Assembly (NCBI RefSeq): GCF_002836505.1
Contig: NZ_PJBF01000062.1
Coordinates: 1-42,895 of the forward strand
DNA from: Psychrobacter sp. Choline-02u-9
GTDB taxonomy: Bacteria; Pseudomonadota; Gammaproteobacteria; Pseudomonadales; Moraxellaceae
Direction of reading: 5' to 3'
DNA length: 42,895 nt
In this document: in pieces, positions 19,460 through 28,300 of the stretch
Layout of the letters: each line of letters begins with the position of its first letter
Position numbering within the stretch: position 1 is the stretch's first letter
Made by a program: the position numbers and the translations under genes
Notes under the pieces: model-generated
Told to the model about the DNA's origin: nothing
Databases searched by the model: none
Seen by the model: only the letters and a program-made list of their open reading frames with translations

Positions 19460-19546
19460 ATCATACTGCGGAGAGCCAATAATGATGTTTTCATTGGCTC
19501 TCTAAATGACCATAAGCACGCCCATACTTTTAGGCCTTGATAAACC

Positions 19547-20629
19547 GTGATAACCATTGAAGATAACGCTGAGCAAAGTGGGGCTTTTATTGACCCCACT
19601 ATGATAGATCATTCAACTGGTGCTCAGATAATGGCAACTGAACGACCTAATGATAATAGGTTGTCAGAGACACCGCTTGCGCGCAGCCATGAGGCACACA
19701 AACATTCTTATCCCTCACACGCTCAGGATGGTAGTGATAAGCCATCTGTTCGAGTAGAAGACCAACATGCCAGTCTCGCCGTGGAAGCCGCTGTCTCTAT
19801 TATCATTAATGGCATTCATTATGCGGTATTAATGGCCAGTCCTCACCAGTTAGAGTATTTGGCCATCGGGTTCTTATTTAGTGAAGGTTTGATCCAGTAC
19901 AGTCATGAGTTACTCGATTGGGAAGTGACTCATCTTACGGATATTGCTAGCTACCAGAAGTTTGCTCAAGATTCGAGCGATGAGAGTTTTCAGCCAGCAT
20001 CAATTGAGCAAAGCCTACAGCGATTTCAAGATTATGATATCTATGTCGTGGAGTTGGTATTGAGCCAACGCTGCCATCAACGTATACAGGCACAAAAGCG
20101 GCAGCTCGCAGGGCGTACAGGCTGCGGTATGTGCGGTATTACTGGACTAACGCAAGCTTTGCCTGATTTAAGTACTCACTCACAAGACCATTTATACCAT
20201 GAACATAACCGACAGACAGGTATAAATGGCATTCAAACGAGCGCACCAAGTCTTGACTCCCTATTAGCACTGCGTCAACAAGTGGATGCCGCGCAACATA
20301 CGCATCAACTGACAGGTGCGGTACATGCCGCAGCGACGATACATAATCAGCAGCTACATTTATTTGAGGATGTAGGCCGCCATAATGCACTTGATAAACT
20401 CATCGGTTGGCAATTACGCCAAAAAGCAGACGTTAGCTGTGTGCTTATGACTTCGCGTCTCTCTATTGAACTGGTTCAAAAGTCTATTCGAAGTCAAATC
20501 CCGTGGCTAGTTGGCATGTCAGCGCCTACCAGTACAGCAGTGCGCGTGGCTGAGCGTTATGGCCTTGGATTGGCTGGATTTTTACGTGATAACCGAGTCA
20601 CTTACTATACCAAACAAGATAATATATAA
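19547..20629 (+). CDS. fdhD: FdhD sulfurtransferase for molybdenum cofactor
   Basis: Transfers sulfur from a cysteine desulfurase to the bis-MGD cofactor of formate dehydrogenase-type enzymes. The functional CxxC loop is visible as GRTGCGMCG (C193, C196), and the C-terminal blocks AAATIHN, FEDVGRHNALDKLIG and VGMSAPTSTAV are typical. The protein has roughly 60 to 80 extra residues before the conserved core, rich in His, Asp and Ser. The start is uncertain: a GTG at 19547 and an ATG at 19601 are both possible, and a perfect 7-bp inverted repeat (19577-19583 with 19594-19600) lies directly before the ATG. It follows the molybdoenzyme gene by 87 bases and is presumably its maturation factor. Confidence 0.92.
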   Translation: MITIEDNAEQSGAFIDPTMIDHSTGAQIMATERPNDNRLSETPLARSHEAHKHSYPSHAQDGSDKPSVRVEDQHASLAVEAAVSIIINGIHYAVLMASPHQLEYLAIGFLFSEGLIQYSHELLDWEVTHLTDIASYQKFAQDSSDESFQPASIEQSLQRFQDYDIYVVELVLSQRCHQRIQAQKRQLAGRTGCGMCGITGLTQALPDLSTHSQDHLYHEHNRQTGINGIQTSAPSLDSLLALRQQVDAAQHTHQLTGAVHAAATIHNQQLHLFEDVGRHNALDKLIGWQLRQKADVSCVLMTSRLSIELVQKSIRSQIPWLVGMSAPTSTAVRVAERYGLGLAGFLRDNRVTYYTKQDNI

Positions 20630-21399
20630 AAATTCACTTCTACTTGTTCATTGAGAGCAACCATCATCTATCGCTCATTATCTATTTTTCTAATGAAAGC
20701 TTCAGCTAACCATTCATGGTTATAACTTAGCTCATAGCGATATATCACTCGATGCTACTAATAATAAAACCTTATCTTTCAATGCTTTATTAAAAATCTT
20801 ATTAAATCTCTTTAAATAAATACTTATATATCATCTTCGGTCATTGTTTGGTAAATATCGGATAATGTTTGAGGTTAATGACATAATAGGTTACTCTTAT
20901 CCCGCAAATATGTTACAGGCACTTAACAAATATGTAGTTTTATTTATTAATGCCGCTTAGTAACACATCAATCGCAATAGATGAGTAGAGATTTCTCAGC
21001 TATTGTTTATTACAGCTGATAAGGCTGTCTAAATCGAGTTCGGGTCATTTTATCATGGCTTAGTGCTTATTCGTAATTCCGCTATAGACACTCATCACAT
21101 GAGTTTTCTTTAGCATGTAGCTACCTTTGTGTATGCCTATTAATAGCGTGATGGTTTACCCATTAACTGACGCCTATTGAAAGTAGTCCCTGTCTTTTTG
21201 ATTTGACAGTATCTGTCTCATTAAGATTTGGGCGTAACACTTAGCATTTGCTTACCACTGCAGTTGGTATTTTCGCTATTTATATTAGCCACATACGTTC
21301 GGTATGAGGACTGTGTAGGCTATGCTGTATTCCTAATGGTTTGGTATCTTTCATTTTTGCTGAACTTTATTCATCAACTAACAATTGCGAGGTCTGAGT
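20630..21399. other. long intergenic region upstream of the symporter
   Basis: About 770 AT-rich bases. It holds a 5+3+5 palindrome GACAG-TAT-CTGTC at 21205-21217 inside a TTGACA-like context, a possible operator about 185 bases before the symporter start. A 60-residue hydrophobic frame beginning with TTG at 21228 and running into the symporter gene has no ribosome site and is not called. No RNA gene recognised. Confidence 0.4.
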
Positions 21400-23064
21400 T
21401 TGAAAACTGAGTCATTGTTCCAATTTTCATCATTAACGATTATTTTATTATTATTAGCATTTTATGGCGGCACCTATTTACTGTCCTTATTAATCAAAAA
21501 AGATAAAGAGACCACTTCTGGATTTATGGTCGCAGGTCACGGTGTTGGCTTTGGTATGGGTGCAGCCAGCATGACCGCCACTTGGATTTGGGCAGCCTCA
21601 TTTTACGCTGCGGCCACCTCTGGCTATAAGTACGGCGTATCAGGGCCGATACATTATGGCTTTTGGGGTGCATTGATGATTTTATTCATCTACCCTTTTG
21701 GTATGCGCTTTCGTGAACTGGCACCAGATGGTCATACACTAGGTGAACTTATTCACGCCCGTCACGGTTCATCAAGCCAATTAATCTTAGCTATATCCAA
21801 TATTATGGGCAGTTTAATTAGCTTGATGGTCAACTTTACCGCTGCTGGAGCATTGGTGTCAGTCCTGTCGCCATTATCGTTCCAAACAGGGGTAATGATC
21901 GCAGGTATCGGTGTACTAAGTTACACATTGACATCAGGGTTTCGAGCATCCGTTTTTACGGATTTCGCCCAGTTGGTCGCTCTAATGGCCATTGGTATTG
22001 TCATTATTCCCGCCGTATTATTTGCCATGGGTGGCCCTGAGGTTATGGTTAGCGGCCTGTCGAACCTGACGTTAGAACAGCAGAACTTCTTCTCCTCTGA
22101 GGCATTCTTTCAACAAGGTGCGCCTTACTTCGTCGCTGTATTAGCATATGCTATCGGTAATCAAACCATCACTCAGCGACTATTTGCGATTGATAAAACC
22201 AAAATTAAAGCAACGTTTATCACTGCCACAGTCGGCTACGCTGGTATCGTTATTGGTCTTGGTATGATTGGACTAATGGCTGTGACGATTGGCGTCGAGC
22301 CACTCGATGGCAATATGAATAACCTTATCCCTCAGATGGTCAGTACTTATCTGCATCCCGTCTTTATCGCCTTATTCTTTATTTTAGTAATTGGGTCATT
22401 GTCCTCAACCGCTGACTCAGATTTATCAGCGCTATCAACCATTATGATGGCGGATGTCTACGGTAAAAACATCGCCAAAAAAGGCCATGTTAGACCTAAA
22501 ACAATGATGCTAATTGGTCGAGGCACGATGATTGTTGCGACAGCAGCTGGACTAATTTTTGCAAGCTTTAAGCTCGATATTCTCGTCATGCTAGTGTTTG
22601 TTGGTGCACTATGGGGTGCTATTGTCTTCCCTGTTATCGCCAGTGTATTTTGGAATCGCGTCACCAATACCGCCTTTACCTCAGCAGTTATCGTCGGACT
22701 ACTCTTATTTTGCGTTGCCCGTTTCGAATTACTCCCAATCACTGGTGTCACCGCCCTATTCTTTGAAATACTGGCCAGTGTCGGTGCAGCGGTTGTTATT
22801 GGGCTAATGGTCTTTGGATTCTTAGGTCGTAAGATTGGCATGGTCGCCGCAGTTATCACGCTAGTGCTGATGCTTATCTTCGCTACTGGCTTCTTACGTC
22901 AATATATGGTCCTGCTAGCCTCTCTAACAGCTTACGGCGCTAGTACCGTCGTCTGTGTGATTATCAGCCTGATGGGAGACGAACACTTCGACTTCGACTT
23001 AATTAAGCAGCGTGTGGGCAATTACGATAAAAAGTCGGAAATCCCATCGTCACTTAAATCTTAA
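21400..23064 (+). CDS. sodium:solute symporter family transporter
   Basis: Polytopic Na+-coupled importer, about 554 residues with some 13 hydrophobic segments. Family marks: the GFMVAGHGVGFGMGAASMTATWIWAAS region after TM1 (key pieces GFMVAG and TATWIWAAS), and the DSDLSALSTIMMADVYGK block in TM8-loop with its conserved Ser residues. The sequence seems closer to urea/Dur3-like and related members than to proline or acetate permeases, but the substrate is open. The start is set at the TTG at 21400, seven bases after GAGG; the TTG at 21385 would place that site inside the gene. A 44-residue membrane peptide follows 84 bases downstream. Confidence 0.88.
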   Translation: MKTESLFQFSSLTIILLLLAFYGGTYLLSLLIKKDKETTSGFMVAGHGVGFGMGAASMTATWIWAASFYAAATSGYKYGVSGPIHYGFWGALMILFIYPFGMRFRELAPDGHTLGELIHARHGSSSQLILAISNIMGSLISLMVNFTAAGALVSVLSPLSFQTGVMIAGIGVLSYTLTSGFRASVFTDFAQLVALMAIGIVIIPAVLFAMGGPEVMVSGLSNLTLEQQNFFSSEAFFQQGAPYFVAVLAYAIGNQTITQRLFAIDKTKIKATFITATVGYAGIVIGLGMIGLMAVTIGVEPLDGNMNNLIPQMVSTYLHPVFIALFFILVIGSLSSTADSDLSALSTIMMADVYGKNIAKKGHVRPKTMMLIGRGTMIVATAAGLIFASFKLDILVMLVFVGALWGAIVFPVIASVFWNRVTNTAFTSAVIVGLLLFCVARFELLPITGVTALFFEILASVGAAVVIGLMVFGFLGRKIGMVAAVITLVLMLIFATGFLRQYMVLLASLTAYGASTVVCVIISLMGDEHFDFDLIKQRVGNYDKKSEIPSSLKS

Positions 23065-23148
23065 ATCAAAGTCGCTTTATCCAAGTGCCGATTGGCCAGA
23101 AGTATTTGGCTAATCGCTACTTACTTAGCAATATTATAAGGAGATATC

Positions 23149-23283
23149 ATGGACAACGTTTTTATCTACGGCTTATATATCTTAATTTGGCCCGCCATTA
23201 CTCTTGGCGTACTCGTATTAATTTGCACGGCCACTTATCGTGATGTGAAAAGTGCCAAACGTGACAATAGAGATATAGTTTAG
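23149..23283 (+). CDS. putative transporter small subunit (44 residues)
   Basis: A short gene with a strong AAGGAGATATC ribosome site before the ATG. The peptide has one hydrophobic helix (residues about 5-28, with LYILIWPAITLGVLVLI), followed by a basic tail TYRDVKSAKRDNRDIV. It resembles the small single-helix proteins annotated as putative transporter small subunit that sit directly after solute:sodium symporter genes, typically with an LIWPA motif. It is most likely a partner of the upstream symporter in the inner membrane. The call relies on recall of that small family and on position. Confidence 0.8.
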   Translation: MDNVFIYGLYILIWPAITLGVLVLICTATYRDVKSAKRDNRDIV

Positions 23284-23422
23284 CGTATTATATTTTAAAC
23301 CATCATCATTAAACGCTGGTTTACTGACGGCTTGAAAAAGCCTATTAATAGCGTAAATGTCCTGAAATTGGTGCTAAATATAGATAAGATAATAAATAAG
23401 CTGTTTTTAACGAAAAAAGGAC

Positions 23423-23450
23423 TTGTAATTTACTATATTTTTGCTAATAT
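23423..23450 (+). promoter_or_regulatory. promoter of tRNA-Cys
   Basis: TTGTAA (23423-23428) and TAATAT (23445-23450) with 16-base spacing, ending 14 bases before the tRNA. Confidence 0.7.
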
Positions 23451-23464
23451 AGGCGACCTTGATT

Positions 23465-23538
23465 GGCTGGATGGCAGAGTGGTCATGCAGCGGACTGCAA
23501 CTCCGTTAACGCCGGTTCGATTCCGACTCCAGCCTCCA
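23465..23538 (+). tRNA. tRNA-Cys (anticodon GCA)
   Basis: A 74-base cloverleaf: acceptor arms GGCTGGA and TCCAGCC, anticodon loop CTGCAAC with GCA, TTCGATT T-loop, and encoded discriminator U plus CCA. Confidence 0.96.
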
Positions 23539-23568
23539 ATTATTTATTAACTTTACGTTAATTTTGGC

Positions 23569-23596
23569 TTGCATTATTATCACAACCGATTATAAT
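23569..23596 (+). promoter_or_regulatory. promoter of tRNA-Leu
   Basis: TTGCAT (23569-23574) and a consensus TATAAT (23591-23596) with 16-base spacing, about 66 bases before the mature tRNA. Confidence 0.7.
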
Positions 23597-23662
23597 AGCG
23601 ACCACTTATCTAGTAACTAGATGGTCTATCAGCTAGTTTACATCTTAGATAAAACAAGTTTT

Positions 23663-23749
23663 GCCCGGGTGGTGAAATTGGTAGACACAAGGGATTTAAA
23701 ATCCCTCGCTAGCAATAGCGTGCCGGTTCAAGTCCGGCTCCGGGTACCA
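23663..23749 (+). tRNA. tRNA-Leu (anticodon UAA), probable integration site of the element
   Basis: An 87-base class II tRNA with a long variable arm: acceptor GCCCGGG pairs with TCCGGGT (G-U pairs at both ends), anticodon loop TTTAAAA gives UAA, T arm GCCGG-TTCAAGT-CCGGC, discriminator A and encoded CCA. It is intact, as expected when an integrase recombines at the 3' end of the gene and regenerates it. The integrase gene starts 164 bases downstream. Confidence 0.96.
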
Positions 23750-23782
23750 TTATATAGTTCTATACTTCTTTTTGAAGTCGCT

Positions 23783-23806
23783 AAAGCCCCTGATATCAGG
23801 GGCTTT
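23783..23806 (+). terminator. perfect palindromic terminator after tRNA-Leu
   Basis: Two perfectly complementary 12-base arms (23783-23794 and 23795-23806) built around GCCCC/GGGGC, followed by GTTGT. It is probably bidirectional and lies between the tRNA and the integrase. Confidence 0.75.
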
Positions 23807-23857
23807 GTTGTATCTGACGTTCCATACTGTCCTATGAATCTATCCTAATCCATGCAC

Positions 23858-23896
23858 TTTGAGTATACTGTCAAGTATACCGAGTTTTGAGTCTAC
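23858..23896 (+). promoter_or_regulatory. operator-like palindrome and direct repeats before the integrase gene
   Basis: GTATACT-GTCA-AGTATAC at 23863-23880 is a perfect 7+4+7 dyad. It is overlapped by the first of two direct repeats, TTTGAGTATAC (23858-23868) and TTTGAGTCTAC (23886-23896), identical in 10 of 11 bases. The position 20-55 bases before the integrase ATG suits an operator or integrase/excisionase arm sites. Confidence 0.55.
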
Positions 23897-23913
23897 TCAT
23901 GGAGATCTAGGAT

Positions 23914-25272
23914 ATGGAAAGAAAAGCGATCAGTTCAGACAGAAGCATCAGCAGCCATAAGCCTGAAGATAGAAAGTACTTCGTTGCTGTCAAAAATCAT
24001 CCTAAACTCTTCCTAATGGTACGTCCTACTGAGACTAAGTCATGGATGTATCGATACTACCCACCTTCCAATCCTAAACAAAGCATTATCTCCATCGGTA
24101 TATATCCAAATATCTCGTATGCTCGTGCCTGTGAAGTTTGGCGTGAGTATGAAAATCTGTTGAGCAAAGGTATTGACCCAAAACTCCATCGTGAAGAAAT
24201 TAAGAAAAGTATTATTAGTAAAACTAAAAACTCTTTTAATCATTTTGCTTGGGAGTATTTTGACAGTCTAGATCAGACTCAGAAGAGCAATACCCTCATT
24301 CGTAAGAAAGGTCGTCTTGAGCTTATATGCAAATATATTGGTGACGAGCCAATCAGCGATATCACCTCACCTAAAATGCTTGAAGTGCTGTTAGACATTC
24401 AAGCAAACTCATTGAACAAGGATGGTAAGCCCACAGACAAGGCTGAACGCTGTGCTGGCATTGCCAGTGATGTGTTTGTCTATGCTGGAGCACGAGGCTT
24501 CTGTACGAGCGATCCTGCGGCGCTCATTAAGAGCCAGTTGGCTAAGTCAAATTACGGTCATCGTCCTGCGGTTACTAAACCGAAGGACTTGGCTAAATTA
24601 CTTAAAGCTATCGAGACAATAGAAGGTGACCCAAACACCATAAATTCCCTTAGGCTATTAGCTTTACTCTTTGTGCGTAACGGTGACCTAAGGCGCATGC
24701 GCTGGGCAGATCTAGACCTAGAGGCTGGTAGGTGGCAATTAAAGCCATTGAAGGGTCAAGGCAAGGTAAATATGGTCAAGGACATGGTGGTTCCCCTACC
24801 TCGTCAAGCTGTGGCTATATTGCGCGAACAGCAAAAGATTAATGGCCATACTGAATATGTCTTTTTTAGCCAGACGGCAAAAAAGCATCAGATTATCTCT
24901 GATGCGACTGCTAATAAGCGTCTAAAGGATTTAGGTTATAAAGATATACATTGTGCTCATGGCTTTAGAGCGACGGCTAAGACCATACTGCAAGAGCAGT
25001 TGAAGTACCCTCTAGTGCTTGTAGAGATGGCACTGGGTCATACAACGAAAGATCCTAATGGAACGGCTTACGGTCGATTTGAGTACATTGATGATCGTGC
25101 GGAAATGATGCAAAAATGGGCTGACTATTTAGATGCTTTGAGAGAAGGTAGAGATACAGCAGAGTTTAAAGCAGATGCGCAAACCAAAGCTGACTCTAAC
25201 GCGCAACTGCAAATATTGATTGATCAGCTGGGAGAAGATAAAGTGCTTGAAATGCTTAAGAGTAAATCCTGA
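23914..25272 (+). CDS. P4-type tyrosine recombinase (integrase)
   Basis: Catalyses site-specific integration and excision. The N-terminal part (about 1-100) has the arm-binding DUF4102-like pattern (FLMVRPTETKSWMYRY, SIGIYPNISYARA), the middle is the core-binding SAM-like domain, and the C-terminal catalytic domain has Arg255 (VRNGDLRRMRW), the H349-x-x-R352 box (HGFRATA), His376 (LGHT) and the likely nucleophile Tyr386 (AYGRFEYI). 452 residues is slightly long because of about 40 residues after the catalytic domain. The ATG has GGAG/AGGAT sites upstream. Its place beside tRNA-Leu shows the attachment target. It reads toward the defence operon 115 bases away. Confidence 0.95.
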   Translation: MERKAISSDRSISSHKPEDRKYFVAVKNHPKLFLMVRPTETKSWMYRYYPPSNPKQSIISIGIYPNISYARACEVWREYENLLSKGIDPKLHREEIKKSIISKTKNSFNHFAWEYFDSLDQTQKSNTLIRKKGRLELICKYIGDEPISDITSPKMLEVLLDIQANSLNKDGKPTDKAERCAGIASDVFVYAGARGFCTSDPAALIKSQLAKSNYGHRPAVTKPKDLAKLLKAIETIEGDPNTINSLRLLALLFVRNGDLRRMRWADLDLEAGRWQLKPLKGQGKVNMVKDMVVPLPRQAVAILREQQKINGHTEYVFFSQTAKKHQIISDATANKRLKDLGYKDIHCAHGFRATAKTILQEQLKYPLVLVEMALGHTTKDPNGTAYGRFEYIDDRAEMMQKWADYLDALREGRDTAEFKADAQTKADSNAQLQILIDQLGEDKVLEMLKSKS

Positions 25273-25387
25273 GACTGAAATTTGAAATAATATTGAGTAA
25301 TATAGTATCTATTAAAAACTTAGTTTTACTTATAAAACAGTTATAGCTCTTATCCTACCAATTTATCACACAATTAAAAGCTGAATT

Positions 25388-28300
25388 ATGAAACTTATAG
25401 ACAACTTAAATCACAGATTTGGCGATGACATAAAAGAAAACCTACATGCTGGCTCTAAGCTACAGATAGCAGCCTCCTTTTTCTCTATCTATGCTTATGC
25501 TGCTTTAAAGCAGGAGCTTAAGAATATCGATGGAATGCAATTTTTATTCACCTCTCCCACCTTTGTAGCTAATGATGTTACTGATAAGTTTAAAAAAGAA
25601 AAGCGTGAGTTCGTCATACCCCAGCTCAATAGAGAGGACAGCCTATATGGTACTGAGTTTGAGATACATCTTAGAAACAAACTGACTCAGAAAGCCATCG
25701 CTAAAGAATGTGCTGAATGGATACGTAATAAAGCTGTCTTTAAGTCAAATACTACTAACGCACCAATGCAAGAGTTTGTGTGTGTTAAGGACAAAACATC
25801 ACTACTTACTTATATGCCTATCCAAGGCTTTACCCCTGTTGGGCTTGGCTATGAGAAAGGTGATGCCGTCTCAAACATGGTTAATCGATTTGATTCAGAC
25901 TATGCGCTGCCCTACTTGAACCTGTTTAATCAAATATGGCAAGATCAGCAAAAGGTCACTGATATCACTGACGAGATTGTTCGTCATATTGAATCGGTCT
26001 ACCAAGAGAACGATCCTGAACGTATTTACTTTTTAATACTCTACAATATTTTTAAAGAGTTTCTTGAAGATCTGAACGAAGATGTCATGCCTAACGATTT
26101 GACAGGCTATCATGACACGCTTATTTGGCAGAAGCTTTACAACTTCCAAACAGATGCAGCGGTCGGCATTATTAATAAACTTGAGACCTATAACGGTTGT
26201 ATCCTAGCGGATAGCGTAGGTTTAGGTAAAACATTCACTGCTCTTGCGGTCGTTAAGTATTATGAGCTACGCAACAAAAGTGTCTTAGTACTTTGTCCTA
26301 AAAAGCTCGGTGCTAACTGGACTAACTATAATGCCAACTTGACGACCAATATTTTTGCTAAAGATCGTTTCAATTACGACGTCCTCTTTCATACTGATCT
26401 ATCTAGAAATAGTGGTGAAACCCTTGGAATAGACTTAGCAAAAATAAACTGGGGTAATTACGACTTAGTGGTTATCGATGAATCACACAACTTTCGTAAT
26501 CGCGATAACTTCAAGGATAAGAAAACTCGCTATGATCGATTAATGGAGCAAGTCATACAACAAGGTGTAAAAACCAAAGTGCTGATGCTTTCAGCAACGC
26601 CTGTGAACAACCGCTTTAATGATCTAAAAAATCAGCTGGCGCTAGCATACGAAGGAGATAGTAAGAACCTAGATGATAAGCTCGATACTAAGCGAGACAT
26701 TGACACTATCTTCCGAAATGCTCAGGCTAGTTTCAACAACTGGTCAAAACTGCCCGTAGAGAATCGAACCACTAAAGCCATATTGGATATGTTAGATTTT
26801 GACTTTTTCAAGCTATTAGATAGCGTTACTATTGCACGCTCACGCAAGCATATTCAGCGATTTTATGATACCAAAGAGGTTGGACAGTTTCCTACACGCT
26901 TAAGACCGCTATCATACCGCTGCTCTATTACAGCAGATGAAAGCATTACCTTTAATCAGATTTATAAAGAGTTGGCATCCATTAGAATGGTTGTGTATGC
27001 ACCGCTTACATACATATTTCCTAGCGCTTTAGAGAAATACGAAGACCTATATGACACTGAGGTCGAAGGCAAAGGACGATTCAAACAACAAGATCGAGAA
27101 AAAAGCCTACAAGCATTGATGACAGTGAATTTACTTAAACGACTAGAAAGCTCTGTTCATGCCTTCCGTTTAACATTGCATAATCTAAAGAACCGTTTAG
27201 AACAAGCCTTATCTAGCATAGCTGAGTATCAGGCTCGAAAAAGTAATGACCTGCTATCTATCGATATTGGCACAGGATACGATGATGATGCCTATGACGA
27301 AGGGCTAGATGGACCGACTAGCCCTAACGATTGGGTAGGCGGTAAACTCAAAGTTCATCTTGATGACATGGATATATTAAAGTGGCACACAGATTTAGAG
27401 GCGGACTACGCTGTCGTTAGACGATTAATAAGTACTATTAGTACAGTTACGCCAGAGCGTGACCATAAGCTCCAACACCTCAAAAAACATTTGATCGATA
27501 AGATTAACAACCCTATAAATCCTGGTAACCAAAAGGTACTGATATTCACTGCTTTTGCGGATACTGCTAATTATTTATACGAGCATATAGCGCCAGAGCT
27601 ATTGCATGATTTCAGTTTACACACCGCTAAGATTACGGGTAGCGAAAACCATACCACGATAAAGAGCATGGTAAGCAGCCGTAAGGGCTACGACATGCAA
27701 GGGTTATTGACACTTTTCTCGCCTAGATCTAAACAAAAGAATGATATCTTTCCTGACGAAACTAGAGAGATTGATATCTTGATAGCAACAGACTGTATTT
27801 CTGAAGGTCAAAACTTACAAGACTGTGATTATCTTATCAACTATGATATTCACTGGAATCCCGTACGTATCATCCAGCGTTTTGGGCGAATAGACCGTAT
27901 CGGCTCTACCAATGATCAGATTCAACTGGTGAACTACTGGCCAGATATCAGTCTAGATGAGTATATTAATTTACGAGAGCGAGTCGAAAACCGTATGGTT
28001 ATCGTAGACATGTCTAGCACAGGCGATGATAACGTACTGAGTTCTAAGGCCAATGACATTGCGTATCGTCACGAACAGCTAAAACGTATGCAGACTGAAG
28101 TGCTTGATTTAGAAGACGCTAATACTGGTGTGTCTATTACAGACTTAGGCCTTAATGACTTTCGTATGGATTTATTGAGCTACATAGAAGCCAATCCTAA
28201 CTTAAAGCGACTGCCTAATGGACTACATGCCGTCGTTCCTGCTAATGACAGATTAGGACTACCTGCTGGTGTCATTTTTGCCCTAAAAGCACGTGAGCTT

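Noticed and set aside
21228..21410. 60-residue hydrophobic reading frame starting with TTG before the symporter
   Set aside because: No ribosome site, it runs into the symporter start in another frame, and nothing supports translation; the real small partner gene is downstream at 23149.
22458..22859. 133-residue minus-strand frame inside the symporter gene
   Set aside because: Antisense of conserved membrane segments; low-complexity Thr/Pro/Ala composition typical of a shadow frame.
23621..23848. 75-residue reading frame across tRNA-Leu
   Set aside because: It is the tRNA and its terminator read as protein; frames over tRNA genes are frequent artefacts.
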